Shown: one piece after another, positions 13,369 to 21,565 of the stretch | Numbering within the stretch: position 1 is the first letter of the stretch | Layout of the letters: every line of letters begins with the position of its first letter | Assembly (NCBI RefSeq): GCF_001435295.1 | Contig: NZ_CM003594.1 | Location: forward strand, 3,120,574-3,184,573 | Direction: 5' to 3' | Origin: Psychrobacter sp. P11F6 | GTDB lineage: Bacteria > Pseudomonadota > Gammaproteobacteria > Pseudomonadales > Moraxellaceae | DNA length: 64,000 nt | Program-made: the position numbers and the translations under genes | Notes under the pieces: generated by a model | The model's input: only the letters and a program-made list of their open reading frames with translations | What the model was told of the DNA's origin: nothing | Databases searched by the model: none

Positions 13369-13531
13369 GGGCTATTTTAGCTTAATTCAAATAAACTTGG
13401 TGATTAGACTAAATTGGCAGAATGGCGACGCTACTTTTGCTTCAATCGGGCGGCAGTGTATGAGATTTTGAGCAAGGATAGCTTTTTTCCCTTAAAATTG
13501 CTTACCTCTTTCTATAAATGGCAACTTTACA

Positions 13532-14242
13532 TTACAGCTTGCCTATCTTTTTGAAGAAGTCTTTGTAAGCAGCGACTTTTTTATCTAAGGCTAAAGGATA
13601 GGCACGCGAGGTTGAAGGCAACCTATATAAGGTAAGATTATTTATATCCACTTTTCGATTGTGCTCGTTTTGCCATTGATATGGATAATCCATACTTTGA
13701 TTGGTCTTAGGATACTTGGATTTAGCAGGTGGCTCGGCTAATAAACCAAGCAGCACTTCTGTTGCTTTACCGCCCGTGGTAAATAAGGTTTCAACCTTTG
13801 GCACTTGTGGCAATATACTATCTAGGTCAACGGGTATGACAACGGTTAAGTTCTTATCTGAGGCATTACCAGTCTCGCGAATCGCTTGCTTGACGGTCGG
13901 ACAAGAAGCAATTCCGCGCTCGAACATAAAGGCGCGAATACGCTCAGGATCAAAGCGCTTCTCATCCCCTACTCTAAAATAATCCACGTCATCAAAAAAA
14001 ACACTACCATAGATACGCCACATGTCATTGTAAAAGTTTGGATAGTGAAATGGCATTGCCCATTTATCAGCGGTCGGTGGAAAAGTACCCATCATCATTA
14101 CCGTAGCATTAGGTGGTAAAACGGGAGCGAACGGATGCGTTTCTACCTCTGCTGCTTGGGCTTCAGATAATATCAAGCGATTATCGGTTTGATGCGTATT
14201 ATTCTGGGTGTGATATGGTTGTGTAGTCATAAGATTCTTCAT
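13532..14242 (-). CDS. Uracil-DNA glycosylase superfamily protein
   Basis: The 236-residue protein shows the fold markers of the UDG superfamily: the substrate-loop motif MGTFPP at residues 51-56, followed by a KWAMPFHYPNFYNDMWRI block, the central strand and turn LFTTGGKATEVL, and LPSTSRAYP at 208-216 in the place of the usual HPS/NPS minor-groove motif. Enzymes of this class remove uracil or mismatched bases from DNA. The conserved Asp of motif 1 in family 1 is absent, as in the Mug/TDG-like families, so activity and specificity are uncertain. The start is ambiguous: Met1 or Met5, neither with a strong ribosome site. The gene ends about 165 bases upstream of the main rRNA promoter. Confidence 0.75.
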   Translation of the reverse strand: MKNLMTTQPYHTQNNTHQTDNRLILSEAQAAEVETHPFAPVLPPNATVMMMGTFPPTADKWAMPFHYPNFYNDMWRIYGSVFFDDVDYFRVGDEKRFDPERIRAFMFERGIASCPTVKQAIRETGNASDKNLTVVIPVDLDSILPQVPKVETLFTTGGKATEVLLGLLAEPPAKSKYPKTNQSMDYPYQWQNEHNRKVDINNLTLYRLPSTSRAYPLALDKKVAAYKDFFKKIGKL

Positions 14243-14501
14243 CAGAAAAGCGGTTTTTTTGCTATTATAGCAAGCCTAAACACTGCTTCATTTATTAGGG
14301 CGCTATTATAGTCAAACATAGTCGGCTTAAATAAAACCAACCCTGCCATAAATATACTTGGCTTACTTTATTATCAAAGCAGTAAGCTTACTATTTTTGA
14401 GATAGATATAAGGTTGAAGTGCAGTAAGTGTTTGTATCTTTTATACTAATGGCAACCGCAGTAACTGCGCAAGCATCAGACCAAAAACCAAGAGAAACCT
14501 T

Positions 14502-15149
14502 ATGAGCGACTTAAAAATCACCGTCATTGATCACCCGTTAGTCCGTCATAAACTCAGCCTTATGCGCGAAAAAGACTGTAGCACTTATAAGTTTCGCACG
14601 TTGACCAAAGAGCTTGCACGCTTGATGGCATATGAAGCAAGCCGTGATTTTGAAATTGAAACCTTCCCAATGCAAGGCTGGTGCGGTGAAATCACAGGTG
14701 AACAAATCATCGGTAAGACCGCAACGATTGTACCGATTTTACGTGCGGGTATTGGCATGTTGGACGGGGTACTCGATTTGATTCCTACAGCAAAAATCTC
14801 TGTCGTCGGTTTACAGCGTGATGAAGAAACCTTACAACCTGTGCCGTTCTTTGAAAAATTTGTCAGCCATATGGACAAACGCCCAGCCCTTATCATTGAC
14901 CCAATGTTAGCCACTGGCGGATCTATGGTTGCGACCATCGAGATGCTAAAGAAAAATGGCTGTACCAATATTAAAGCATTGGTATTGGTTGCCGCGCCTG
15001 AAGGCGTACGTGTGGTCAATGAAGCACATCCTGACGTCACCATTTATACCGCCGCACTAGACAGCCATTTGGATGAGCACGGTTATATCATCCCAGGTTT
15101 AGGCGATGCGGGCGATAAAATCTTTGGTAAGCAATTATTCAACAAGTAA
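14502..15149 (+). CDS. upp: Uracil phosphoribosyltransferase
   Basis: Upp converts uracil and PRPP into UMP in pyrimidine salvage in the cytoplasm. The 215-residue length is normal. Clear family blocks are [12 protein letters not shown] near the N-terminus, [13 protein letters not shown] around residues 77-89, the PRPP-binding loop [12 protein letters not shown] around 128-139, and the C-terminal uracil-binding segment [12 protein letters not shown]. The start is consistent with family proteins beginning shortly before the conserved HPL motif. No uracil permease is adjacent. The following SDR gene starts 78 bases later on the same strand. Confidence 0.96.
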   Translation: MSDLKITVIDHPLVRHKLSLMREKDCSTYKFRTLTKELARLMAYEASRDFEIETFPMQGWCGEITGEQIIGKTATIVPILRAGIGMLDGVLDLIPTAKISVVGLQRDEETLQPVPFFEKFVSHMDKRPALIIDPMLATGGSMVATIEMLKKNGCTNIKALVLVAAPEGVRVVNEAHPDVTIYTAALDSHLDEHGYIIPGLGDAGDKIFGKQLFNK

Positions 15150-15227
15150 GAAAAAAAATGAATCAAAACTAGCTATCGTCGTAACACCCATGACACATGT
15201 GCAAAACATCAATGATAAGGATATAAG

Positions 15228-15980
15228 ATGAACGTATTGATTACAGGAGCAAGCGCAGGTTTTGGTAAAGCGCTGGCCGAGCGTTTGGTTGCCAATGGTC
15301 ATCGCGTGATTGGCTGTGCCAGACGCTTAGACAAACTAAATGCTTTAGCAGACACTTTAGGCGAAGCATTTTTACCTGTGGTGATGGATGTGAGTGACAC
15401 GGCTACTATCCCGCAAATCATTGCTGATTTGCCTGCTGACTTTAGTCAAATCGATGTCTTGGTCAATAACGCTGGGCTAGCGTTAGGTACAGAGCCTGCG
15501 CACAAGGCAAATCTTGATGACTGGATGCGTATGACTGATACCAATGTGAAAGGGTTGATGGCGCTAACCCATGCAGTCTTGCCAGCGATGGTGGCGCGCG
15601 ATAGCGGTTATATTATCAATGTTGGTTCAATCGCTGGCAGTTGGCCTTATTTTGGTGGCAACGTCTATGGTGCGACCAAAGCCTTTGTCAAACAGTTTAG
15701 CCTAAATCTGCGCGCGGATCTCATCGGTACGCAAGTGCGCGTGACCAACCTTGAACCGGGTAATGTCGCGGGCACTGAATTTTCAAATGTGCGTTACCAC
15801 GGCGATGACGATAAAGCCGCCAAGGTTTACGACGGCTTTAAAACCATGACCGGCGATGATATTGGCGATATTTTATTATGGCTGATTGAATCGCCTGCTC
15901 ATATTAACGTCAATCGTTTAGAAGTGATGCCAGTTGCGCAAACTTATAACGGGCTGACGATTGCTAAGCAAGATTCTTAA
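15228..15980 (+). CDS. ydfG: Short-chain dehydrogenase, YdfG-like
   Basis: The 250-residue protein is a classical SDR with N-terminal GASAGFGKA (NADP-binding glycine motif, residues 7-15), VNNAGLALG near 85-93, catalytic Ser in NVGSIAGSWPYFGG and the YGATK catalytic Tyr-Lys pair. The blocks RLEVMPVAQTYNG and EPGNVAGTEFSNVRY match YdfG, an NADP-dependent 3-hydroxy acid dehydrogenase that also reduces malonic semialdehyde. AAGGAT lies nine bases before the start. A strong terminator follows, placed inside the 3' end of the convergent gene. The SDR assignment is certain; the exact substrate is inferred. Confidence 0.88.
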   Translation: MNVLITGASAGFGKALAERLVANGHRVIGCARRLDKLNALADTLGEAFLPVVMDVSDTATIPQIIADLPADFSQIDVLVNNAGLALGTEPAHKANLDDWMRMTDTNVKGLMALTHAVLPAMVARDSGYIINVGSIAGSWPYFGGNVYGATKAFVKQFSLNLRADLIGTQVRVTNLEPGNVAGTEFSNVRYHGDDDKAAKVYDGFKTMTGDDIGDILLWLIESPAHINVNRLEVMPVAQTYNGLTIAKQDS

Positions 15981-16004
15981 AATTTTAGCTGACCGTTTGG
16001 CTCA

Positions 16005-16661
16005 CTAACGTAATTCATAAGAGCGAAGCAATATAGATTCCTTTATATTGCTTCTTTTTTTGCTACTAACATTCTCTTCATTGACCAAGCGTAAATCCTG
16101 AAAGTCTAAAATCAATACCTCATTGCGCAAGCGCTCGCTAGTACGTTTATTATGGCGTATCGGAAATCCCAATACGTGTTTACCTTTCACCACTATCTGA
16201 TTAATAATGATGGTCGGATTATTCATCGTAGCTTTTGCACTTAACTTCTGAGCATTAATGATGACTGTGGCAGGATTAACAGTGGTGCTTAAAACTTTTG
16301 TTTGACGCACACTTTTTGGCAAATCCCCTGCAAAAAACAAGACTTGCTCTAGTGGTAAATACTGCGCGTGTCGCATTAACTCTTGACGAAACAGCAAAGG
16401 CATATCTGCATTAAAACTGTCTTCTGCTTGCTGAAAGAACGCCGTAAAATTACGCTGCAAGTAACGCCCAAATACACTGCTATTAATCCACTCTTGATAA
16501 GTATCATTAGCTAGTAACTGCCTAGTGAAAACATCGGCATCTGGCGTAATATCCGCTGTCAGCATTGCCATCAATAGCGCCTGCGGATTGGTAAATGTTT
16601 GCTGCTGCCAAAATTGTGGATATAGGCTGCTATCAAGCAATGGTAACGTCAGCTTGTTCAT
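16005..16661 (-). CDS. Hypothetical protein, 218 aa, possible ADP-ribosyltransferase-like fold
   Basis: I do not recognise the family with confidence. The start has AAGGAT upstream. Three spaced blocks recall the ADP-ribosyltransferase pattern: VLFFAGDLP (residues 107-115, at the position of the usual RG strand but without the Arg), VLSTTV (123-128, like the STS motif), and RNEVLILDFQDLRLV (179-193, like the ExE/EVLLP strand). No signal peptide or membrane segment is seen. The last 18 or so residues are encoded across the terminator of the convergent ydfG-like gene, so the basic tail may be a late extension. The similarity is weak and needs structure-based testing; hypothetical is the safe label. 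Confidence 0.6.
   Translation of the reverse strand: MNKLTLPLLDSSLYPQFWQQQTFTNPQALLMAMLTADITPDADVFTRQLLANDTYQEWINSSVFGRYLQRNFTAFFQQAEDSFNADMPLLFRQELMRHAQYLPLEQVLFFAGDLPKSVRQTKVLSTTVNPATVIINAQKLSAKATMNNPTIIINQIVVKGKHVLGFPIRHNKRTSERLRNEVLILDFQDLRLVNEENVSSKKRSNIKESILLRSYELR
16025..16061 (+). terminator. Terminator of the ydfG-like gene, inside the convergent gene
   Basis: Perfect 11-bp arms GAAGCAATATA and TATATTGCTTC are followed by seven T residues. It lies 45 bases after the SDR stop, but overlaps codons about 201-213 of the gene on the other strand. Confidence 0.85.
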
Positions 16662-16879
16662 ACCTTAATATCCTTATATTTTACTTGCTGACGTTTGATT
16701 CGATTGGTCAAAGTCTATGGCAAGTCACTACTTTTAACCCTAAACAGCTTTTATGCTATGGTTAATTACCTGCTTTAATATAGCAGTCTTTTAGAAATGA
16801 GATAAAGACTTTTGCTACGATACATTTTGGCTCAATCGACTTGGTAAAACAGCTTAATGAAAACAAGGTACATTGCCTT

Positions 16880-17836
16880 ATGAATAAAAACTTAATCAAC
16901 TTGCCTACTAACTACCAGTTGAAAACGATTGACATCACTTTAACTGACGGTACGCTGCTACCAGTGTCAGTCATAGGCAGCGGCAAGCCTGTAATATTAC
17001 TGCATGCTTATGGTATGGACGCGCGTGAGTTTTTGCCATTTATTTTTCCTTTGCTTGGCAAATATGCATTTTACCTGCCGCATCTACGAGGATTTGGTGC
17101 CGCAAAAGATATTAAGCTGACCCAATTTGATTTTGTAAGGCAATATGCCGATGATATTAGCGTTGTCATAGAGAAAATTTGCTTGGCGCGCAATATAGAA
17201 TCTGTGCCAGTTGCCGCTATTTCGATGGGCGCACAAGTAATGTGGGCGTATTTTGAGCGTTATGGCAGCGCGAAAATCAGCCATTATTTGAATATTGACC
17301 AAAGTCCTGCTATCCATAATCAGTCTGATTGGCAAGGTGGACTGTTTGGTGCGCGGCAGCAAGAAGTATTCGATATCTTTCACGAGGTAATTGAGAAAAC
17401 TTTACCTTATGCTGAAATAAAAAGCTTTACCCACCTACCGTTTGCTCTAAAACGCCGTGCAACGGATATCGAACGATTGTTTTCTCTATTATCTGTTAAT
17501 CGAACGCGCTCGAAAGCGTTTATACAAGTGATGACTTATAAAAATGACCCCAAACTTGCGCTTTACAATCACAGTATTTGGCATCATAAAATGCGCTGCT
17601 TACAAGCCTATTTGACACTACCCTATGACTTTCGCGGTGCGATAGAGCGGGTCACTATTCCAGTGGTTAACCTCATCGGTGGTCGCTCCAAACTTTACGA
17701 TGCTAAGTGGCAGCAACAAGTCACCCAAATACTACCTAATGCAACTGAGGTCGTGTTACCGCGCTCAGGTCATGCGGTACCAATGGATGAGCCAATTGGG
17801 TTTTATAAAGTATTGAAGGAATTTTTGCAGGATTAG
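16880..17836 (+). CDS. Alpha/beta hydrolase
   Basis: The protein has the alpha/beta hydrolase layout: oxyanion region KPVILLHAYGMD, nucleophile elbow AISMGAQ with predicted Ser115, and catalytic His298 in SGHAVPMDEP. I chose the ATG at 16880, giving 318 residues, over an upstream TTG at 16841, because AAGGT precedes it and the extra 13 residues have no family support. No signal peptide is seen, so it should be cytoplasmic. The substrate cannot be inferred; the fold includes esterases, haloperoxidases and lactonases. It faces the DUF1653 gene across a bidirectional terminator. Confidence 0.85.
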   Translation: MNKNLINLPTNYQLKTIDITLTDGTLLPVSVIGSGKPVILLHAYGMDAREFLPFIFPLLGKYAFYLPHLRGFGAAKDIKLTQFDFVRQYADDISVVIEKICLARNIESVPVAAISMGAQVMWAYFERYGSAKISHYLNIDQSPAIHNQSDWQGGLFGARQQEVFDIFHEVIEKTLPYAEIKSFTHLPFALKRRATDIERLFSLLSVNRTRSKAFIQVMTYKNDPKLALYNHSIWHHKMRCLQAYLTLPYDFRGAIERVTIPVVNLIGGRSKLYDAKWQQQVTQILPNATEVVLPRSGHAVPMDEPIGFYKVLKEFLQD

Positions 17837-17850
17837 TTGTTCATTTATAT

Positions 17851-17880
17851 AAAAAAAGCGACTCCAAAAGTCGCTTTTTT
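17851..17880. terminator. Bidirectional terminator between hydrolase and DUF1653 genes
   Basis: Arms AAAAAAAGCGACT and AGTCGCTTTTTT enclose a five-base loop, giving T tracts on both strands between two convergent genes. Confidence 0.92.
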
Positions 17881-17903
17881 ATGTGAGCAATAAATTTTAA
17901 TCA

Positions 17904-18140
17904 TTAATCAGCTAACGCTTTGGTCAGCTCAAATCGCGGCACTTGCTTACCCTCAACTTCAACCGTTTCAGAAAACATAGATAACGGTCGTACCCATACG
18001 CCATACTCACCGTATAGGCAGCGATAAACGACTAATGCTTCTTGGGTTTCCGAATGCTGAGCAGTGTGCAACACTTGATACAGGCTGCCTTTATAGTGGC
18101 GGTAAATACCTTGAGGGACACTTTGAAGTTGTTTAGTCAT
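17904..18140 (-). CDS. DUF1653 domain protein
   Basis: This 78-residue protein is a near-minimal DUF1653 domain. The family signature is clear: GIYRHYKGSLYQVL at residues 11-24, then HSETQEALVVYRCLYG and VWVRPLSMF. DUF1653 proteins are small, conserved and cytoplasmic with no established function. The ribosome site is weak. It lies 33 bases downstream of the broken GNAT gene on the same strand. Confidence 0.88.
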   Translation of the reverse strand: MTKQLQSVPQGIYRHYKGSLYQVLHTAQHSETQEALVVYRCLYGEYGVWVRPLSMFSETVEVEGKQVPRFELTKALAD

Positions 18141-18173
18141 AATTTTCTTACTTGTATTAATTGTTATAAAAGC

Positions 18174-18752
18174 TTAGTGAGCATCATTAAGTTTTTTCGT
18201 CAGCTCTAACTTTACTCGTAGCCACTCAGATTTTCTTAAGCTATACATCACTGTATCTGAAATAACGCCATCGCGGCAGACTCGGTTGCCTCGAATCACC
18301 CCATCTTTTTTAGCACCTAAACGCTCAATGGCTCATTGTGAGCGATGATTGCCAATATCCGTGCGCCAGCCTACGGTTTGATAGTCTAAAGTTTCAAATA
18401 TATGAGTTAGTAGCATGAGCTTACAGGTCGTATTGACATGCGTTCGCCAGTACGACTTTGCATACCAGGTATAGCCAATCTCTAGACGTTTTGCAAAAGG
18501 TAAAATATCGTGGAAACTTGTTGATCCAATCGCTTTTCCAGTTAAGTCATCAATGACGACAAAGGCTTTTCTATCAGCCATTGATGTTGCGGTATTAATA
18601 TAGTCAATAACCTTGTCTGGCTCAGGTACTGATGTCTCATTTATTTTCCATAGTTCACCATCTTGGCAAGCTTCGGCTAAGTCAGTTGCATGACTTAGCG
18701 TCAACGGCTTAAGGGTAATGCCATTACTTGATAACGTAGGAAGGGCTAACAT
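18174..18752 (-). pseudogene. GNAT acetyltransferase broken by one in-frame stop codon
   Basis: The frame starts with a strong AAGGAG site and encodes a GNAT-family N-acetyltransferase of the RimJ/RimL type, with LKPLTLSHATDLAEAC, GSTSFHDI and LEIGYTWYAKSYWRTHVN blocks. After 139 codons a TGA (18333-18335) interrupts the conserved RSQxAIERLGAKKDGV segment. Reading continues in the same frame for 52 codons, ending in an SEWLRVKLEL-type C-terminus and TAA. Family proteins normally have Arg at the stop position (RSQRAIERLG), so a single CGA-to-TGA change explains it. The rest looks intact, suggesting a recent event, a sequencing error, or readthrough. The truncated product would lack the last core strands. 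Confidence 0.88.
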
Positions 18753-18812
18753 ATACTTCTCCTTAAGCCATAATGAACTTAGAAACTTTGGCTACCTAAC
18801 TCAATTTTTTAA

Positions 18813-20024
18813 CTACCCTACCGTCACTTTCGCATAAGCCTTTTTGCCTGCTTGAATGACGACTGTCTGACCAGACGTTAAGCTAAAGCCTGCATCAACA
18901 ACTTCGCCATCTACTTTCACCGCGCCACGTTTAATCATATCTTTAGCAGATGAGCTATTTTTAGCCAATCCAGCTTGGTTGAGTACTTGAGTAATAAATA
19001 GCGCCTCAGCACCTTCCAAATCTAGCGTCACTTCTGGCAAATCAACAGGCAGTTCACCATCCGCTAAGACGTTGCCCGCTGATTTATGCGCATTGGCAGC
19101 AGCATCGGCATCATGGAAACGCTCGATTAATTCTTTAGCCAGAATACGTTTAATTTCTTGTGGATTGCGACCATTTTCCATCTCTGCCATTAACGCTTCA
19201 ACTTCTTCCATCGGCTTAAAGCTTAAAAATTCAAAGTAGCGACGGATTAAGGTGTCTGGCATTGATAGAAGTTTTTGGTACATGGTGCCCGGTGCATCAT
19301 AAATGCCGACATAGTTATTCAGGGATTTAGACATTTTATTGACGCCGTCTAGCCCTTCTAAGATTGGCACCGTAATACAAACTTGTGGCTCTTGACCATA
19401 ACGACCTTGCAGGGTACGTCCCATTAGGATGTTAAAGGTTTGGTCAGTACCGCCAAGCTCGACATCCGCTTTTAATGCGATAGAATCATAGCCTTGCACC
19501 AATGGGTATAAAAACTCATGAATGGCGATTGGGGTTTGTGCGGCATAGCGTTTAGAGAAGTCATCGCGCTCAAGCATACGCGAGACAGTCAGCTGGCTAG
19601 AAAGCTGAATCATATCGCCCGCCGACATATCCTTGAACCATTCAGAGTTAAAGACAATCTTGGTTTTTTCTTTATCCAAAATTTTAAAAACTTGTTCCGC
19701 ATAAGTCTGTGCATTGACTTTGATTTGCTCATCGGTCAATGGCGGACGCGTGCTGTTTTTGCCAGAAGGGTCGCCAATTTTGGCGGTATAATCGCCGATT
19801 AGAAAATAAATCTCATGACCCAAATCTTGAAAATGCTTCAGCTTATTAATCAACACGGTATGACCCAAATGCAGGTCAGGGGCAGTAGGGTCAAAGCCTG
19901 CTTTGATACGTAGCGGGCGATTGAGTTTAAGCTTCTTAATCAAATCTTCTTCAGATAGGATTTCTTGCGTACCGCGTTGGATCAGGGCAAGCTGTTCTTC
20001 TAGGGTGTAGGTTTGAGTGGTCAT
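18813..20024 (-). CDS. tyrS: Tyrosyl-tRNA synthetase
   Basis: TyrRS charges tRNA-Tyr with tyrosine. The 403-residue protein has the class I signatures HLGH at residues 52-55 and KMSKS near 229-233, the [13 protein letters not shown] opening typical of the TyrRS form common in Acinetobacter relatives, and a C-terminal S4 RNA-binding domain from about residue 340 ([21 protein letters not shown]). The start is preceded by AAGAGAG. It is divergent from anmK, with a 119-base shared upstream region. No T-box or leader structure was recognised. Confidence 0.97.
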   Translation of the reverse strand: MTTQTYTLEEQLALIQRGTQEILSEEDLIKKLKLNRPLRIKAGFDPTAPDLHLGHTVLINKLKHFQDLGHEIYFLIGDYTAKIGDPSGKNSTRPPLTDEQIKVNAQTYAEQVFKILDKEKTKIVFNSEWFKDMSAGDMIQLSSQLTVSRMLERDDFSKRYAAQTPIAIHEFLYPLVQGYDSIALKADVELGGTDQTFNILMGRTLQGRYGQEPQVCITVPILEGLDGVNKMSKSLNNYVGIYDAPGTMYQKLLSMPDTLIRRYFEFLSFKPMEEVEALMAEMENGRNPQEIKRILAKELIERFHDADAAANAHKSAGNVLADGELPVDLPEVTLDLEGAEALFITQVLNQAGLAKNSSSAKDMIKRGAVKVDGEVVDAGFSLTSGQTVVIQAGKKAYAKVTVG

Positions 20025-20143
20025 GATGCTCTCTTTATTGTCTTTATTAAAAGGGTAACGCGTTTGGGCTATTTAGAATCTCATAGCCAGTAAAAGATGT
20101 TAGAATTTGAGAGATATACTAGCGTTTTTTAAGGTAAATTGCC

Positions 20144-21469
20144 ATGACCAACCCTGCATCGATTGCTGATACTAATGATTCAACTATAAATTATGACGAT
20201 AATTTAAATAACACTTTGGATAAAACTTTAGATGACGATTTAAATTATGCCACCTTGACCGATGCGCTTGAGCAAACGGTGTTTGAAAACTTCGATGATG
20301 GCTTATATATTGGCATGATGTCTGGCACCAGCTTAGATGGGATGGATGCGGTTCTTTGTCAATTCGGTGGGGAAGAAAACACTCAGCAACCGATGCGACT
20401 GTTAGCAACTCATAGCCAAGAATTTCCGCCGCGTTTGCGTGAAGTGTTATTGGCTTTATGTCAGCCTAATGGTGTGCAAGAGTTAGTACCCGCAGAGGGT
20501 GAACCAAACAGCGAATTAGACTGGTTCGGTTGGGCAAGTAAAGAATACGCTGAATTTGCCAGCGAGGTGGTCAATAATTTATTGCAGCAATCGAATACTG
20601 ATGTAGAGTCGGTGCTAGCGATTGGCTGTCACGGTCAAACGGTACGCCATCGTCCGCAACTGGGCTTTAGCTTGCAATTGGTCGATGCCAATATCATTGC
20701 TGAGCGTACTGGCATTAGCGTCGTCAGCGATTTTCGCCGCCGCGATATGGCGGTTGGTGGTCAAGGAGCGCCTTTGGTTCCAGCTTTTCATCAAGCGTTA
20801 TTTGCCACGCCTGATAGCACGCGCGTGTTATTAAATTTAGGCGGTATTGCCAATATCACAGTCTTGCCAGCAAACGATAGCCCTGTGATTGGTTATGATA
20901 CGGGTCCTGCGAATTTATTATTGGATGCGTGGACGGCATTGCATACTGATAAAGATTATGATGCTGGCGGCACTTGGGCACAGTCTGGACAAGTGGTTGA
21001 GCCGCTACTTAATCAGCTAATAGAACATCCGTTTTTTGCACGAACGTATCCAAAAAGTACAGGGCGTGAAGATTTTAACTTAGTATGGCTACAGGATGAA
21101 CTGCAAAAGTTCGATCAGGCATCTGCCCATATTCGCTATTCGTCAGCGGATGTGCAGGCAACGCTTACTGAGCTGACAGCGATGAGTGCCAGTATGCAAA
21201 TTAATATGTTTATTAATGCTCATGAAAATAGCTCGGTTTACGTCTGTGGTGGCGGTGCATTAAACGATTATTTGATGACTCGCTTGCAAGCGCATCTGCC
21301 CCATTGCACGGTAGAGACCACCGCAAGCTTAGGGCTGAATCCAGCGTGGGTCGAAGCCGTCGCCTTTGCATGGCTCGCACGGCAAACCCTGATGGGTGAA
21401 ACGGGTAACTTACCAGCTGTCACCGGCGCCAGTAAAGGCGTGGTTTTGGGTCAGGTTTGTTTCGCCTGA
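20144..21469 (+). CDS. anmK: Anhydro-N-acetylmuramic acid kinase
   Basis: AnmK phosphorylates and opens 1,6-anhydro-MurNAc in cell-wall recycling, giving MurNAc-6-phosphate. The ATP-binding opening YIGMMSGTSLDGMDAVL appears at about residues 52-68, followed by GCHGQTVRH, VSDFRRRDMAVGGQGAPLVP, NLGGIANIT and the catalytic-region YDTGPANLLLDAW. The C-terminal VCGGGALNDYLM block is also typical. The protein is 441 residues against about 370 usually; the extra 50 acidic, Asp/Asn-rich N-terminal residues are unusual but follow an AAGGT ribosome site, so I keep the long start. Confidence 0.94.
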   Translation: MTNPASIADTNDSTINYDDNLNNTLDKTLDDDLNYATLTDALEQTVFENFDDGLYIGMMSGTSLDGMDAVLCQFGGEENTQQPMRLLATHSQEFPPRLREVLLALCQPNGVQELVPAEGEPNSELDWFGWASKEYAEFASEVVNNLLQQSNTDVESVLAIGCHGQTVRHRPQLGFSLQLVDANIIAERTGISVVSDFRRRDMAVGGQGAPLVPAFHQALFATPDSTRVLLNLGGIANITVLPANDSPVIGYDTGPANLLLDAWTALHTDKDYDAGGTWAQSGQVVEPLLNQLIEHPFFARTYPKSTGREDFNLVWLQDELQKFDQASAHIRYSSADVQATLTELTAMSASMQINMFINAHENSSVYVCGGGALNDYLMTRLQAHLPHCTVETTASLGLNPAWVEAVAFAWLARQTLMGETGNLPAVTGASKGVVLGQVCFA

Positions 21470-21565
21470 CTGGTCAATTTTTAGTTTACACACGTGCACT
21501 TATGTGTTTTATAATGAATTCTGAAATACCCTCCTCTTAGGACTCGTAAGTATAGGATATATCGC

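Larger units (their letters stand above)
12903..13531. other. rRNA leader and promoter region
   Basis: These 629 bases contain the leader of the rRNA operon with the 5' arm of the 16S processing stem (13102-13119) and two predicted promoters (13230-13257 and 13341-13368). No protein-coding frame is credible. Confidence 0.85.

Noticed and set aside
18333-18335. In-frame TGA as a selenocysteine codon in the GNAT gene
   Set aside because: GNAT enzymes use no catalytic Cys here, the family residue is Arg, and no selenocysteine insertion hairpin was apparent.
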